In this document: positions 1 through 6,107 of the stretch, piece by piece | How the letters are laid out: each line of letters starts with the position of its first letter | Numbering within the stretch: the first letter of the stretch is position 1 | Assembly: GCA_016278585.1 (NCBI GenBank) | Contig: JADQBO010000234.1 | Span: 1-6,174 of the forward strand | Length of the DNA: 6,174 nt | Source of the DNA: Desulfosporosinus sp. | Lineage (GTDB): Bacteria; Bacillota; Desulfitobacteriia; Desulfitobacteriales; Desulfitobacteriaceae | Reading direction: 5' to 3' | Notes under the pieces: generated by a model | Databases searched by the model: none | What the model was told of the DNA's origin: nothing | Seen by the model: the letters and a program-made list of their open reading frames with translations, nothing else | Program-made: the position numbers and the translations under genes

Positions 1-2
1 GT

Positions 3-335
3 AGTTTGAAGACAGACGTGGGTGCTTTGAAGATAGACGTAGGTGCTTTGAAGACAGATGTGGGTGCTTTGAAGACAGATACAGGTGCTTTAAAAACGGA
101 TGTAGATTCTCTGAGGACAAAAATGGATCTTATGGGATCTCGTCAAGATGAGATGTATCTTATGCTGAAAGGTTCAGAAGAAAGTCGTCAACGTATGAAG
201 ACGCTAGAAGAGAAAAGCTCCATTTGTGCGATTGAGAGGGAAAATTTAAACGTGGAATCAGCTAAAATCGTTGGAGCCTTACGGCGTGGTGCCCATGAAA
301 TACTAAACGGATTAGCAAAGGAAGAGATTTCATAA
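3..335 (+). CDS. Heptad-repeat coiled-coil protein, 5'-truncated by window
   Basis: The reading frame is open to the left edge. The first two bases (gt) fit the end of a Gly codon and the next codon is Ser, so the pattern ..G-S-L-K.. continues upstream and the true start lies outside; the TTG at position 6 is probably internal. About 110 residues are visible. The first five seven-residue units read LKTDVGA with small changes. With Leu at d and Val at a, Asp at g and Lys at e, this is an ideal coiled-coil heptad. After the repeats comes a charged helical stretch (DLMGSRQDEMYLMLKGSEES) and a C-terminal helix with IVGALRRGAHEIL. No signal peptide, membrane segment or catalytic motif is visible in this part. 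I do not recognise the family; heptad proteins of this kind are normally annotated as hypothetical. It ends 74 bases before a strong terminator and is probably transcribed separately from uup. Confidence 0.72.
   Translation, partial: SLKTDVGALKIDVGALKTDVGALKTDTGALKTDVDSLRTKMDLMGSRQDEMYLMLKGSEESRQRMKTLEEKSSICAIERENLNVESAKIVGALRRGAHEILNGLAKEEIS
6..110 (+). repeat. 21-bp in-frame tandem repeat, about five copies
   Basis: Units start at 6, 27, 48, 69 and 90. The first three differ from each other at only a few positions, the fourth changes the Val codon to Thr (aca), and the fifth is more diverged (ends GATTCT). A sixth, badly decayed unit may start at 111. Each unit is exactly seven codons, so gain or loss of units preserves the frame and lengthens or shortens the coiled coil by one heptad. 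The array appears to extend left of the window. Confidence 0.9.
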
Positions 336-409
336 TTCTTAATTAGCGATAGAAGCAATCAGTTATGGATGAGAATGTTTATCCCAAGAAGAATACAATC
401 TGAGTTATG

Positions 410-470
410 ACAAATGCCCCCTAGCTGCTTAAAGTACAGCTAGGGGGCATTTGTTTGGGCGTTGTTTTTT
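410..470 (+). terminator. Rho-independent terminator after the coiled-coil gene
   Basis: The arms 410-427 and 437-454 are perfectly complementary over 18 bp (core CCCCCTAGCTG / CAGCTAGGGGG) around a 9-base loop. The hairpin is followed by TTGGGCGTTG and a run of six T at 465-470. The T run is displaced about 10 bases from the stem, which is not canonical, but the stem is strong and sits at the end of a gene. It should insulate uup from upstream transcription. Confidence 0.8.
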
Positions 471-476
471 AAACTG

Positions 477-485
477 TGATATAAT
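477..485 (+). promoter_or_regulatory. Extended -10 promoter of uup
   Basis: TGATATAAT at 477-485 is a perfect TATAAT (480-485) with the TGn extension, as expected for a housekeeping sigma-A promoter. The -35 region is poor: TTGGGC at 455-460 would give 19-bp spacing, which the extended -10 can compensate. Transcription would begin near 491-493, giving a leader of about 35 bases before the ATG at 526. That leaves no room for the long leader peptide or attenuator seen upstream of many antibiotic-resistance ABC-F genes. Confidence 0.7.
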
Positions 486-525
486 AAGATGTTGTACAGC
501 TTTTGTTAAGGGGAAGAGGGTCAAC

Positions 526-2472
526 ATGAATATCTTAACTGCTGAGAATTTGACAAAAAGTTATGGTGAAAAGGTGCTTTTCGCTGATATTTCCTTCGGG
601 ATTGACGAAGGAGAAAAAATAGGAATTATTGGAGTCAATGGAACAGGCAAGTCTACGTTGCTTAAACTATTGGCGGGTATTGAATGGCCTGATCAGGGCA
701 AAGTTACCACGGGTAATAGCGTAAGCTTAGAGTACCTTCCGCAAAATCCGGAGTTCGAAGAATCGGCCACGGTCTTGCAGCAGGTTTTTAAGGGCAATTC
801 CCCGGTTATGAAGTTGTTGCGAGAGTATGAATTAGCCTTAGAAAAACTCAATGAGGATCCCGATGAGCCGAGGCTTCAACAGAGGTTAATTGCCCTAGGC
901 CAGCAGATGGATGAGTTGGATGCTTGGCAATTAGAAAATGAGGCCAAAACCATCTTAAATAAGTTGGGGATTTCCAAATTTGATACTTTAGTGGGAACTC
1001 TTTCAGGTGGGCAGAGAAAACGTGTCGCTTTAGCGAGTGCCCTCATTAATCCGACAGATTTACTGATGCTTGATGAGCCAACCAACCACATTGATAATGA
1101 TACGGTGGATTGGTTAGAGCAGTATCTAAATAAACGCAAAGGTGCGCTGGTTATGATTACCCATGATCGCTATTTTCTTGATCGTGTGGTTGGTCGAGTT
1201 CTGGAGTTAGATCAGGGGAAACTTTATCCCTATCCGGGTAATTATAGTCGTTTCTTAGAGCTAAAAGTGGAGCGGGAGGAGCAGGTTGAAGCTACCGAAA
1301 GAAAACGCCAGAATCTATTTCGCAGCGAACTTGCCTGGATGCAGAGGGGTGCCAAAGCTCGCACGACTAAGCAGAAGGCTAGGATTGAGCGTTTTGAAAA
1401 GCTGCAGGCGGATAAACCGTTGGAACATGCTGATCGAATTGAAATGCCGACGGGGGCATCGCGCTTAGGAAAGAAGATTTTAGAATGTACAGACGTGCAA
1501 AAAGGTTTTCCCGACCGGGGTTTGGTCATCAAGAATTTTAATTATATTCTCTTGAGAAATGACCGAATAGGAATTATTGGCCCCAATGGGAGCGGCAAGT
1601 CGACATTATTGAATATAATTACGGGTAACCTGACCCCGGATGGCGGGAGTGTAGAGCTGGGTTCCACGGTTAATATAGGATATTTTTCTCAGGAAAATAC
1701 GTACTTGGATCCAAATATTCGTGTAATCGATGAGATTAAAGCGGTTGCGGAAGTGATTCCTACGGCAGATGGGGGCTTTATTACGGCCTCTCAAATGCTT
1801 GAACGTTTTTTATTTGCTCCAGCCGTTCAATGGACACAGATTGGCAAACTTTCCGGTGGAGAAAAACGAAGGTTGTACCTCTTACGGATCTTAATGGGCG
1901 CGCCGAATGTTCTCTTGTTGGACGAGCCGACGAATGATTTAGATATTCAAACCCTTACGATATTAGAAGGCTATTTGGATGATTTTCCAGGAGCAGTTAT
2001 TGCTGTTTCCCATGATCGGTATTTTCTTGATCGAGTTACAGACAAGATTTTTGCGTTTGAAGGAAACGGAGAAATTCGGTCGTATGTGGGTAATTACTCG
2101 GACTATCGAGAACAGGTGTACGCTGCTGAGCAAGAAGCTGAACAGACGGCTAAATTGGCCACTTTGGCAAAAACCTTCCGACACATGGAGGCTGGATCGG
2201 AAAAGGAAGAACCGGTGAGGAAAAAAGAGCGTTCTCTGAAAATGACCTATAAAGAGCAGAAGGATTATGAACAAATTGACGCTCAGATTGCCCAAGTAGA
2301 GGAAGAACTACAAAAAAACAATCAGCATATGAATGATGTTGGCAGTGATTATGGAAAGCTAACTGAGTTAGTAACTCTTCAAAAAACTCTTGAACAAAAA
2401 CTGGACGATTTGCTGGAACGGTGGACGTATTTGACTGAGCTGGCTGAGAAAATAGCTGAAAGTAAAGGGTAA
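526..2472 (+). CDS. uup: ABC-F ATPase, Uup/YfmR type
   Basis: A 648-residue protein with two ATP-binding cassettes and no membrane domain, so a cytosolic ABC-F protein and not a transporter. Domain 1 has Walker A GVNGTGKST (36-44), signature LSGGQ (159-163) and Walker B LLMLDEPTNH with catalytic Glu184. The charged inter-domain linker (about 245-318) contains ELAWMQRGAKARTTKQKAR, typical of Uup. Domain 2 has GPNGSGKST (352-360), LSGGE (442-446) and LLLLDEPTND (Glu467). A C-terminal coiled coil of about 70-80 residues, starting near MTYKEQKDYEQI, is the Uup C-terminal domain, and the length is close to the usual 630-640. In this family the linker reaches the peptidyl-transferase centre from the ribosomal E site. 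Bacillus YfmR relieves stalls together with EF-P, and E. coli Uup also binds branched DNA. I chose ATG 526 because AAGGGGAAGAGGG lies just upstream and the promoter is at 477-485; the longer TTG start at 451 lies inside the terminator and upstream of the -10. Uup versus YfmR naming is a matter of convention. Confidence 0.93.
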   Translation: MNILTAENLTKSYGEKVLFADISFGIDEGEKIGIIGVNGTGKSTLLKLLAGIEWPDQGKVTTGNSVSLEYLPQNPEFEESATVLQQVFKGNSPVMKLLREYELALEKLNEDPDEPRLQQRLIALGQQMDELDAWQLENEAKTILNKLGISKFDTLVGTLSGGQRKRVALASALINPTDLLMLDEPTNHIDNDTVDWLEQYLNKRKGALVMITHDRYFLDRVVGRVLELDQGKLYPYPGNYSRFLELKVEREEQVEATERKRQNLFRSELAWMQRGAKARTTKQKARIERFEKLQADKPLEHADRIEMPTGASRLGKKILECTDVQKGFPDRGLVIKNFNYILLRNDRIGIIGPNGSGKSTLLNIITGNLTPDGGSVELGSTVNIGYFSQENTYLDPNIRVIDEIKAVAEVIPTADGGFITASQMLERFLFAPAVQWTQIGKLSGGEKRRLYLLRILMGAPNVLLLDEPTNDLDIQTLTILEGYLDDFPGAVIAVSHDRYFLDRVTDKIFAFEGNGEIRSYVGNYSDYREQVYAAEQEAEQTAKLATLAKTFRHMEAGSEKEEPVRKKERSLKMTYKEQKDYEQIDAQIAQVEEELQKNNQHMNDVGSDYGKLTELVTLQKTLEQKLDDLLERWTYLTELAEKIAESKG

Positions 2473-2500
2473 GGCGAAGAGGGCGAGTCTATCGCCAGTG

Positions 2501-2506
2501 TATAAT
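2501..2506 (+). promoter_or_regulatory. Possible -10 box upstream of the small basic ORF
   Basis: A perfect TATAAT lies 28 bases after the uup stop codon. The bases at the expected -35 position (around 2478-2483, AGAGGG) do not match TTGACA and there is no correctly placed TGn extension, so this may be chance. If used, it would give the downstream genes a leader of about 115 bases. It also falls just after a small GGCGA/TCGCC hairpin that lacks a T run. Confidence 0.27.
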
Positions 2507-2517
2507 GAATGATTACG

Positions 2518-2536
2518 CACCAAACACCAAACACCA
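2518..2536 (+). repeat. Short CACCAAA direct repeat
   Basis: CACCAAA occurs at 2518-2524 and 2525-2531, followed by a partial copy CACCA at 2532-2536, in the gap between uup and the small ORF. It is too short to be assigned to a known element and no protein or RNA function is evident. Confidence 0.6.
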
Positions 2537-2569
2537 TGTACTATTTACCATACATTAAGAACGAGACTG

Positions 2570-2587
2570 CTTATCCGATTGGATAAG
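2570..2587 (+). other. Hairpin in the leader of the small basic ORF
   Basis: CTTATCC and GGATAAG form a perfect 7-bp stem around the tetraloop GATT, about 30 bases before the Shine-Dalgarno at 2618-2623. No T run follows, so it is not a terminator. It could be an RNA-stability or processing element, or chance. Confidence 0.35.
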
Positions 2588-2629
2588 ACAATGGGAAAGC
2601 TCAAATATAAGCTTATTGGAGGAATAATT

Positions 2630-2785
2630 ATGGATGAGAATGCCTTGGAGCGGATGAAAAAACTTGTTGAGGATAAGAAATTGAAGAGTTCCCAACAAGG
2701 AGGACCGATTAAAGCGGCCCAGAAAATTGGGGAGAAGAGGAAGGGCATTAAACGACGTAAAGTCGGTGGAATGTTTGATAAGTAA
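2630..2785 (+). CDS. Small highly basic protein of unknown function
   Basis: A 51-residue ORF starting at ATG 2630, six bases after a strong GGAGGA (2618-2623). A longer in-frame TTG start at 2579 has no comparable ribosome site and its first codon overlaps the 2570-2587 hairpin. The N-terminal third (DENALERMKKLVEDKKLK) looks helical. Then comes a Gly-Gly-Pro break and a strongly cationic tail (residues 28-44, with EKRKGIKRRK). I count 12 Lys and 4 Arg against 3 Asp and 4 Glu, a net charge near +9. There are no cysteines, signal peptide or membrane segment. I do not recognise a family. Its position between two ribosome-acting ABC-F genes, with 157 bases before and 80 after, and its composition suggest, as inference only, an RNA- or ribosome-binding role. 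The start signal makes translation likely. Confidence 0.68.
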   Translation: MDENALERMKKLVEDKKLKSSQQGGPIKAAQKIGEKRKGIKRRKVGGMFDK

Positions 2786-2865
2786 GACCTGCTAAGGGCT
2801 TATTTCTGTTGCAAATTAAGAAATAATAAATGGATCAAGATAAAAATAAGGGGAGAAGTTAAGTC

Positions 2866-4422
2866 GTGAGCGTTTTAAATGTTGAAAATGTCAGTCATGG
2901 GTTTGGTGGACGTAAAATTTTTGAGGATGTTAGTTTTCGCTTGTTAAAAGGTGAGCACGTTGGCTTGGTGGGAGCGAACGGGGAAGGAAAATCGACTTTT
3001 CTTGATATTATTACAGGGAAACTAATGCCCGACAAAGGTAAAGTTGAATGGTCGAATCGGGTAACGGTGGGTTATCTTGATCAGCATACCGTCTTAGCTA
3101 AAGGAAAAACTATTCGTGACGTGCTCAAAGAAGCATTTCAGGGAATGTATGATTTGGAAGCAGAGACCATAGAGATGTATGACCGTATGGGTAATGTCTC
3201 CGAAAGCGAAATGAATAAGCTCCTGGAAGATGTAGGTGAGATTCAGAGCATTTTAGAACACAATGGGTTCTATATGATTGATACAAAAATTGAAGAAATC
3301 GCCAATGGATTGGGGCTTGGGGAAATTGGTCTCGAAAAAGATGTTACGGATTTGAGCGGGGGTCAGAGAACCAAGGTCTTACTCACTAAATTGTTGCTGC
3401 AAAATCCTAGTATCTTGATTCTCGATGAGCCAACAAACTTTTTGGACGTTGAGCACATTGAGTGGCTCAAGCGCTATCTTAATCAATATGAAAATGCCTT
3501 TATCCTTGTTTCTCATGATGTGCCGTTTTTGAACAGTGTTATTAACGTTATTTATCATGTAGAAAATGCAGGATTAACACGCTATACAGGGAATTACGAG
3601 CAATTTATGACGCTCTTGGAAACTCGAAAAATCCAGGAAGTGAAGGCTTATGATAAGCAGCAAAAAGAAGTGGATCGCCTCGAAGACTTTATTGCTCGCA
3701 ATAAAGCGCGGATTTCAACGACCGGGCGGGCCAAGAGCCGTCAAAAGCAACTGGAAAAGATGGATCTGCTGGAGCGACCAAGGGAGAAGATTCAGCCTAA
3801 GTTTAAATTTAGGGAAGCCCGGTCACCGGGAAAAATGATTTTTGAGGCGAAGAACATTGTGTTGGGCTATGATGAACCCTTGACTCGCCCGTTAGATTTA
3901 AGTCTAGAACGTGGGCAGAAGGTTGCTATACGTGGGGTGAACGGCTTAGGGAAATCCACGTTGTTAAAGACTTTACTGGGGTATATCTCTCCGGTGTCTG
4001 GTGAAGTTGAGCTGGGAGATTACCTTTACCCGGGTTATTTCGAGCAAGAATCGAGTCGTAGAAATTCAAAGACGGCGTTGGATGAAGTGTGGGGCGAATT
4101 CCCGGGGCTTACTAATTCTGAAGTTCGAGGAGCTTTGGCTAGATGTGGTTTGACCAGCGAACACATCTCCAGTAAGATGATGGTGTTGAGTGGAGGCGAG
4201 AATGCCAAAGTTCGGTTGTGTAAGCTGATGTTAAAAGATGTAAACTGGTTGGTCCTTGACGAACCGACGAATCATTTGGATGTGGAAGCCAAGGCCGAGC
4301 TTAAGAAAGCCATTATGGACTATAAAGGGACTGTCATTGTTGTTTCCCACGAACCAGATTTTTACGAAGATTGGGTGACGGATGTGTGGAATCTGGAGGA
4401 GTGGACAACTAAAATCGTGTAG
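2866..4422 (+). CDS. yfmM: ABC-F ATPase, YfmM type
   Basis: A 518-residue cytosolic protein with duplicated ATP-binding cassettes and no membrane segments. Cassette 1 has Walker A GANGEGKST (36-44), LSGGQ (163-167) and ILDEPTNF with Glu188. Cassette 2 has GVNGLGKST (357-365), LSGGE (441-445) and VLDEPTNH with Glu466. The charged inter-domain linker (about 250-320) includes FIARNKARISTTGRAKSRQK. The opening, with HGFGGRKIFEDVSFRLLKGE, and the ending NLEEWTTKIV match the B. subtilis YfmM type as I remember it, and so does the length. There is no Uup-like C-terminal coiled coil. The history switch loops read VSHDVPFL and VSHEPDFY rather than the common SHDRxFL. By family knowledge it should bind ribosomes and couple ATP hydrolysis to relief of a translational problem, but the cellular job of YfmM is poorly defined. 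The start is GTG 2866, preceded by AAGGGGAGAAG at 2848-2858. No promoter is obvious in the 80-base gap, so it is probably cotranscribed with the small ORF and perhaps uup. Confidence 0.92.
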   Translation: MSVLNVENVSHGFGGRKIFEDVSFRLLKGEHVGLVGANGEGKSTFLDIITGKLMPDKGKVEWSNRVTVGYLDQHTVLAKGKTIRDVLKEAFQGMYDLEAETIEMYDRMGNVSESEMNKLLEDVGEIQSILEHNGFYMIDTKIEEIANGLGLGEIGLEKDVTDLSGGQRTKVLLTKLLLQNPSILILDEPTNFLDVEHIEWLKRYLNQYENAFILVSHDVPFLNSVINVIYHVENAGLTRYTGNYEQFMTLLETRKIQEVKAYDKQQKEVDRLEDFIARNKARISTTGRAKSRQKQLEKMDLLERPREKIQPKFKFREARSPGKMIFEAKNIVLGYDEPLTRPLDLSLERGQKVAIRGVNGLGKSTLLKTLLGYISPVSGEVELGDYLYPGYFEQESSRRNSKTALDEVWGEFPGLTNSEVRGALARCGLTSEHISSKMMVLSGGENAKVRLCKLMLKDVNWLVLDEPTNHLDVEAKAELKKAIMDYKGTVIVVSHEPDFYEDWVTDVWNLEEWTTKIV

Positions 4423-4470
4423 CATGAATTTGTTCGTTTCTAAGATTTAGGATTTGGATTAAACTCAGAA

Positions 4471-4506
4471 TAGGTATAGGTATAGGTATAGGTATAGGTA
4501 TAGGTA
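4471..4506 (+). repeat. Perfect TAGGTA hexanucleotide microsatellite, six copies
   Basis: Six uninterrupted TAGGTA units lie in the 3' untranslated region of yfmM, starting 48 bases after its stop. They are followed by a broken unit, TAGATT. The array is noncoding on both strands as far as I can see. Perfect repeats of this kind are prone to slippage; here a length change would alter only the distance between the yfmM stop and its terminator. Confidence 0.95.
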
Positions 4507-4510
4507 TAGA

Positions 4511-4587
4511 TTGGATCAGATTAAATTAAATTAAACTAAACAAATCTGATCTGATGAGATCGGATTAAATTAGATGAGATGAGACTT
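4511..4587 (+). repeat. Low-complexity AT-rich repeats with a possible hairpin
   Basis: This stretch holds three TTAAA units (4521-4535) plus one CTAAA, GATTAAATTA twice (4519-4528 and 4563-4572) and GATGAGAT twice (4553-4560 and 4573-4580). GATCAGATT (4514-4522) can pair with AATCTGATC (4543-4551) to form a 9-bp stem around a 20-base AT-rich loop. No ORF or recognised RNA is present. It looks like DNA built by slippage and local duplication. Confidence 0.7.
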
Positions 4588-4634
4588 TAGTTAATCATAT
4601 TTAGTCTAACTAACCTTTCTATCATCAAAGTAAT

Positions 4635-4669
4635 AAACAGGCTTGCTGCAGCAGGCCTGTTTTATCTTT
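4635..4669 (+). terminator. Rho-independent terminator after yfmM
   Basis: AAACAGGCTTGCTGCA pairs with the following GCAGGCCTGTTT to form a stem of about 12 bp with one T-G wobble and a four-base loop around 4647-4650. It is followed directly by TTTTATCTTTA. It is the only convincing terminator between the uup promoter and the stress-protein gene, so it probably ends the ABC-F transcript, with a 3' untranslated region of about 210 bases. Confidence 0.88.
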
Positions 4670-4854
4670 ATAAAGGATATGAAAGGGGGATCGTCCGCTA
4701 AGCTTGGTGATATTTTAAATAATAATAAATACATAATAAAAATAAATACTAAATAGAGGAGGTTTTAATCAATCTGTGTAGAAGGTAATAATTATAGACT
4801 AGCAATTCTCATTCGAAATTCTGGAGCTATTTAAAAAGAAAGGTTGTATGAAAT
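4670..4854 (+). promoter_or_regulatory. AT-rich leader of the stress-protein gene, with orphan Shine-Dalgarno
   Basis: No gene is seen here. An A/T-rich block (about 4711-4754) contains several -10-like words (AATAAT, CATAAT) but no well-spaced -35; TTGGTG at 4704-4709 is the best candidate. AGAGGAGG at 4755-4762 is a near-perfect ribosome binding site, yet no ATG, GTG or TTG follows at a usable distance with an open frame (the GTG at 4776 is immediately followed by TAG). The promoter of the downstream operon must lie in this region, but I cannot place it. No SigB-type sequence was recognised. Confidence 0.4.
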
Positions 4855-5370
4855 ATGTCAAAAGAAAATTATGTTATATCCATTTTCAACACTCACTCCG
4901 AGGCTGAGGATGCTATTAAGGAGCTCCAAAAAGCAGGCTTTGACATGAACAAATTATCCGTTGTGGGCAAGGACTATCAGACTGATGAGCACGTGGTTGG
5001 ATATTATAATATGGGTGACCGTGTAAAATACTGGGGAAAGTTAGGGGCATTCTGGGGTGGATTATGGGGATTTTTATTTGGATCTGCGTTCTTTTTCATT
5101 CCCGGAATTGGTCCCCTCGTTGTAGGCGGTCCGCTGGTGACTTGGATTGTTGGTGCCCTTGAAGGTGCAGCTATTGTGGGTGGCCTGAATGCCTTTGGAG
5201 CAGCATTATACAGCATTGGCATTCCCAAAGACAGTATCATTAAATATGAAACTTCTCTTAAGTCGAATAAGTTCCTATTGATTGGACATGGTACCCGTGA
5301 TGAAGTGGAAAAGGCGAAAAAGATTCTTGAAACGGCTAATTGTGTTGAATCCTCGCTTCATTGCGCATAA
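4855..5370 (+). CDS. YflT/DUF1269-like general stress protein with hydrophobic core
   Basis: A 171-residue protein. Residues 1-45 (VISIFNTHSEAEDAIKELQKAGFDMNKLSVVGKD) match the start of the YflT / general stress protein 17M fold, a small alpha/beta unit. Residues 46-62 include GYYNMGDRVKYWGKLG. Residues 63-119 form a Gly-rich hydrophobic region with two likely hairpin-like membrane or helix-packing segments (GAFWGGLWGFLFGSAFF, then, after PGIGP, VTWIVGALEGAAIVGG). The end (about 120-165) returns to a soluble alpha/beta pattern with IPKDSIIKYE and LLIGHGTRDEVEKAKKIL. Homologues are annotated as general stress protein, DUF1269 or, misleadingly, permease; no transporter signature is present and the biochemical function is unknown. 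GAAAGG at 4838-4843 precedes ATG 4855 at 11 bases, a modest site. An out-of-frame ATG at 4848 opens only a 19-codon frame. The gene is followed 48 bases later by wrbA, probably in the same operon. Confidence 0.83.
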   Translation: MSKENYVISIFNTHSEAEDAIKELQKAGFDMNKLSVVGKDYQTDEHVVGYYNMGDRVKYWGKLGAFWGGLWGFLFGSAFFFIPGIGPLVVGGPLVTWIVGALEGAAIVGGLNAFGAALYSIGIPKDSIIKYETSLKSNKFLLIGHGTRDEVEKAKKILETANCVESSLHCA

Positions 5371-5418
5371 GTCAGCTGAGTCACAGGACTCTCGTCATAA
5401 AACGAAAGGAGAATTAGT

Positions 5419-6030
5419 ATGGAAAAGGTTAAATTGGCAGTCATTTATTACAGTATGACAGGAATAAATTATCAGTTGGCTCAGTGGGCAGCAGAAGCTG
5501 CACAAGAAGCAGGTTCTGAAGTTCGTTTGCTCAAAGTACATGAGCTGGCTCCGGAAGCAGCTATTAACAACAATCCGGCTTGGAAGGCAAATGTAGAGGC
5601 GACGAAGGATATTATGGAAGCAAGCTCGGATGATCTTGATTGGGCTGATGCCATTATTTTTAGTGTCCCGACACGATTTGGGAATCTCGCTGCCCAGATG
5701 AAGCAGTTTATTGACCTTCAAGGAGGCTTGTGGGCAAAAGGAAAGTTGACGAATAAGGTTGTTAGTGCCATGTCCTCGGCTCAGAATCCTCATGGCGGTC
5801 AGGAAGCCACCGTTAAGAGCCTCTATACTTCTATGATGCATTGGGGCGCAATCATTGTGCCGCCTGGGTATACAGATGATTCAATTTCTAAAGCCGGTGG
5901 AAATCCTTATGGTACCACAGTGACACAAGGGAAGGATGGTAAAATGGTAGAAGACGTAAAAGATGCTGTATTCCATCAAGCAAAAAGAACGGTTGAAGTT
6001 GCCAAATGGTTATTGAAAGGAAAAGAGTAA
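5419..6030 (+). CDS. wrbA: WrbA-family NAD(P)H:quinone oxidoreductase (type IV)
   Basis: A 203-residue flavodoxin-fold protein, close to the 198 residues of E. coli WrbA. It should bind FMN and carry out two-electron reduction of quinones with NAD(P)H in the cytosol, avoiding semiquinone radicals and so protecting against redox stress; the active form in the family is a tetramer. Visible motifs are the FMN phosphate loop YYSMTGINYQLA (about 10-21), the conserved PTRFGNLAAQMKQF starting at residue 84, GGLWAKGKL, and HGGQE (125-129) followed by HWGAIIVPPGYTD. A GNPYGTT segment near 165 is also typical. The start is ATG 5419 with GAAAGGAG at 5404-5411, seven bases upstream, an excellent site. 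No terminator lies between it and the preceding stress gene, which supports cotranscription. No clear terminator follows; the noncoding DNA after it is repetitive. General flavodoxin or FMN reductase is the alternative, but the motif set favours WrbA. Confidence 0.92.
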   Translation: MEKVKLAVIYYSMTGINYQLAQWAAEAAQEAGSEVRLLKVHELAPEAAINNNPAWKANVEATKDIMEASSDDLDWADAIIFSVPTRFGNLAAQMKQFIDLQGGLWAKGKLTNKVVSAMSSAQNPHGGQEATVKSLYTSMMHWGAIIVPPGYTDDSISKAGGNPYGTTVTQGKDGKMVEDVKDAVFHQAKRTVEVAKWLLKGKE

Positions 6031-6052
6031 ATGGCATTAGGGTGATAAGAGG

Positions 6053-6106
6053 TTGTCAGGGAGCTGTCAACGTTGTCAGGGGTGTCAAGGGGCGTCGAGG
6101 TTGACA
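6053..6106 (+). repeat. Degenerate TGTCA-rich repeat tract
   Basis: TGTCA recurs four times (within TTGTCAGGG at 6053, CTGTCAA at 6064, TTGTCAGGGG at 6073 and TGTCAAGGGG at 6083), followed by a degenerate GGCGTCGAGG and then TTGACAGG at 6101. No ORF is seen. The words are related to, but less regular than, the units at 6108-6139, suggesting decayed copies of the same repeat family. Confidence 0.55.
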
Positions 6107-6107
6107 G

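Noticed and set aside
451..525. Upstream in-frame TTG extension of uup adding 25 residues
   Set aside because: It lies within the terminator stem and upstream of the -10 box, the added residues do not look like the family N-terminus, and ATG 526 has a good ribosome site.
876..2295. Minus-strand and alternate-frame ORFs inside uup
   Set aside because: They overlap a clearly conserved coding frame, have no recognisable domains and lack ribosome sites of their own.
2579..2629. Longer TTG start for the small basic ORF
   Set aside because: No Shine-Dalgarno at a useful distance and the start codon sits in a hairpin, whereas GGAGGA lies six bases before ATG 2630.
526..4422. ABC transporter or antibiotic-efflux ATPase for the two cassette proteins
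   Set aside because: Duplicated cassettes with a charged linker and no membrane partner genes identify ABC-F proteins; no leader-peptide attenuator typical of resistance members was seen.
4471..4506. Possible CRISPR array in the TAGGTA tract
   Set aside because: Units are six bases with no spacers, so this is a simple tandem repeat.
4848..4907. Overlapping ATG 4848 micro-ORF of 19 codons before the stress gene
   Set aside because: Its spacing from GAAAGG is short, it stops quickly and the encoded peptide shows no feature; the main frame at 4855 is well conserved.
5395..5841. Minus-strand 148-residue ORF over wrbA
   Set aside because: It is antisense to conserved WrbA motifs, shows no domain and is best explained as a shadow frame.
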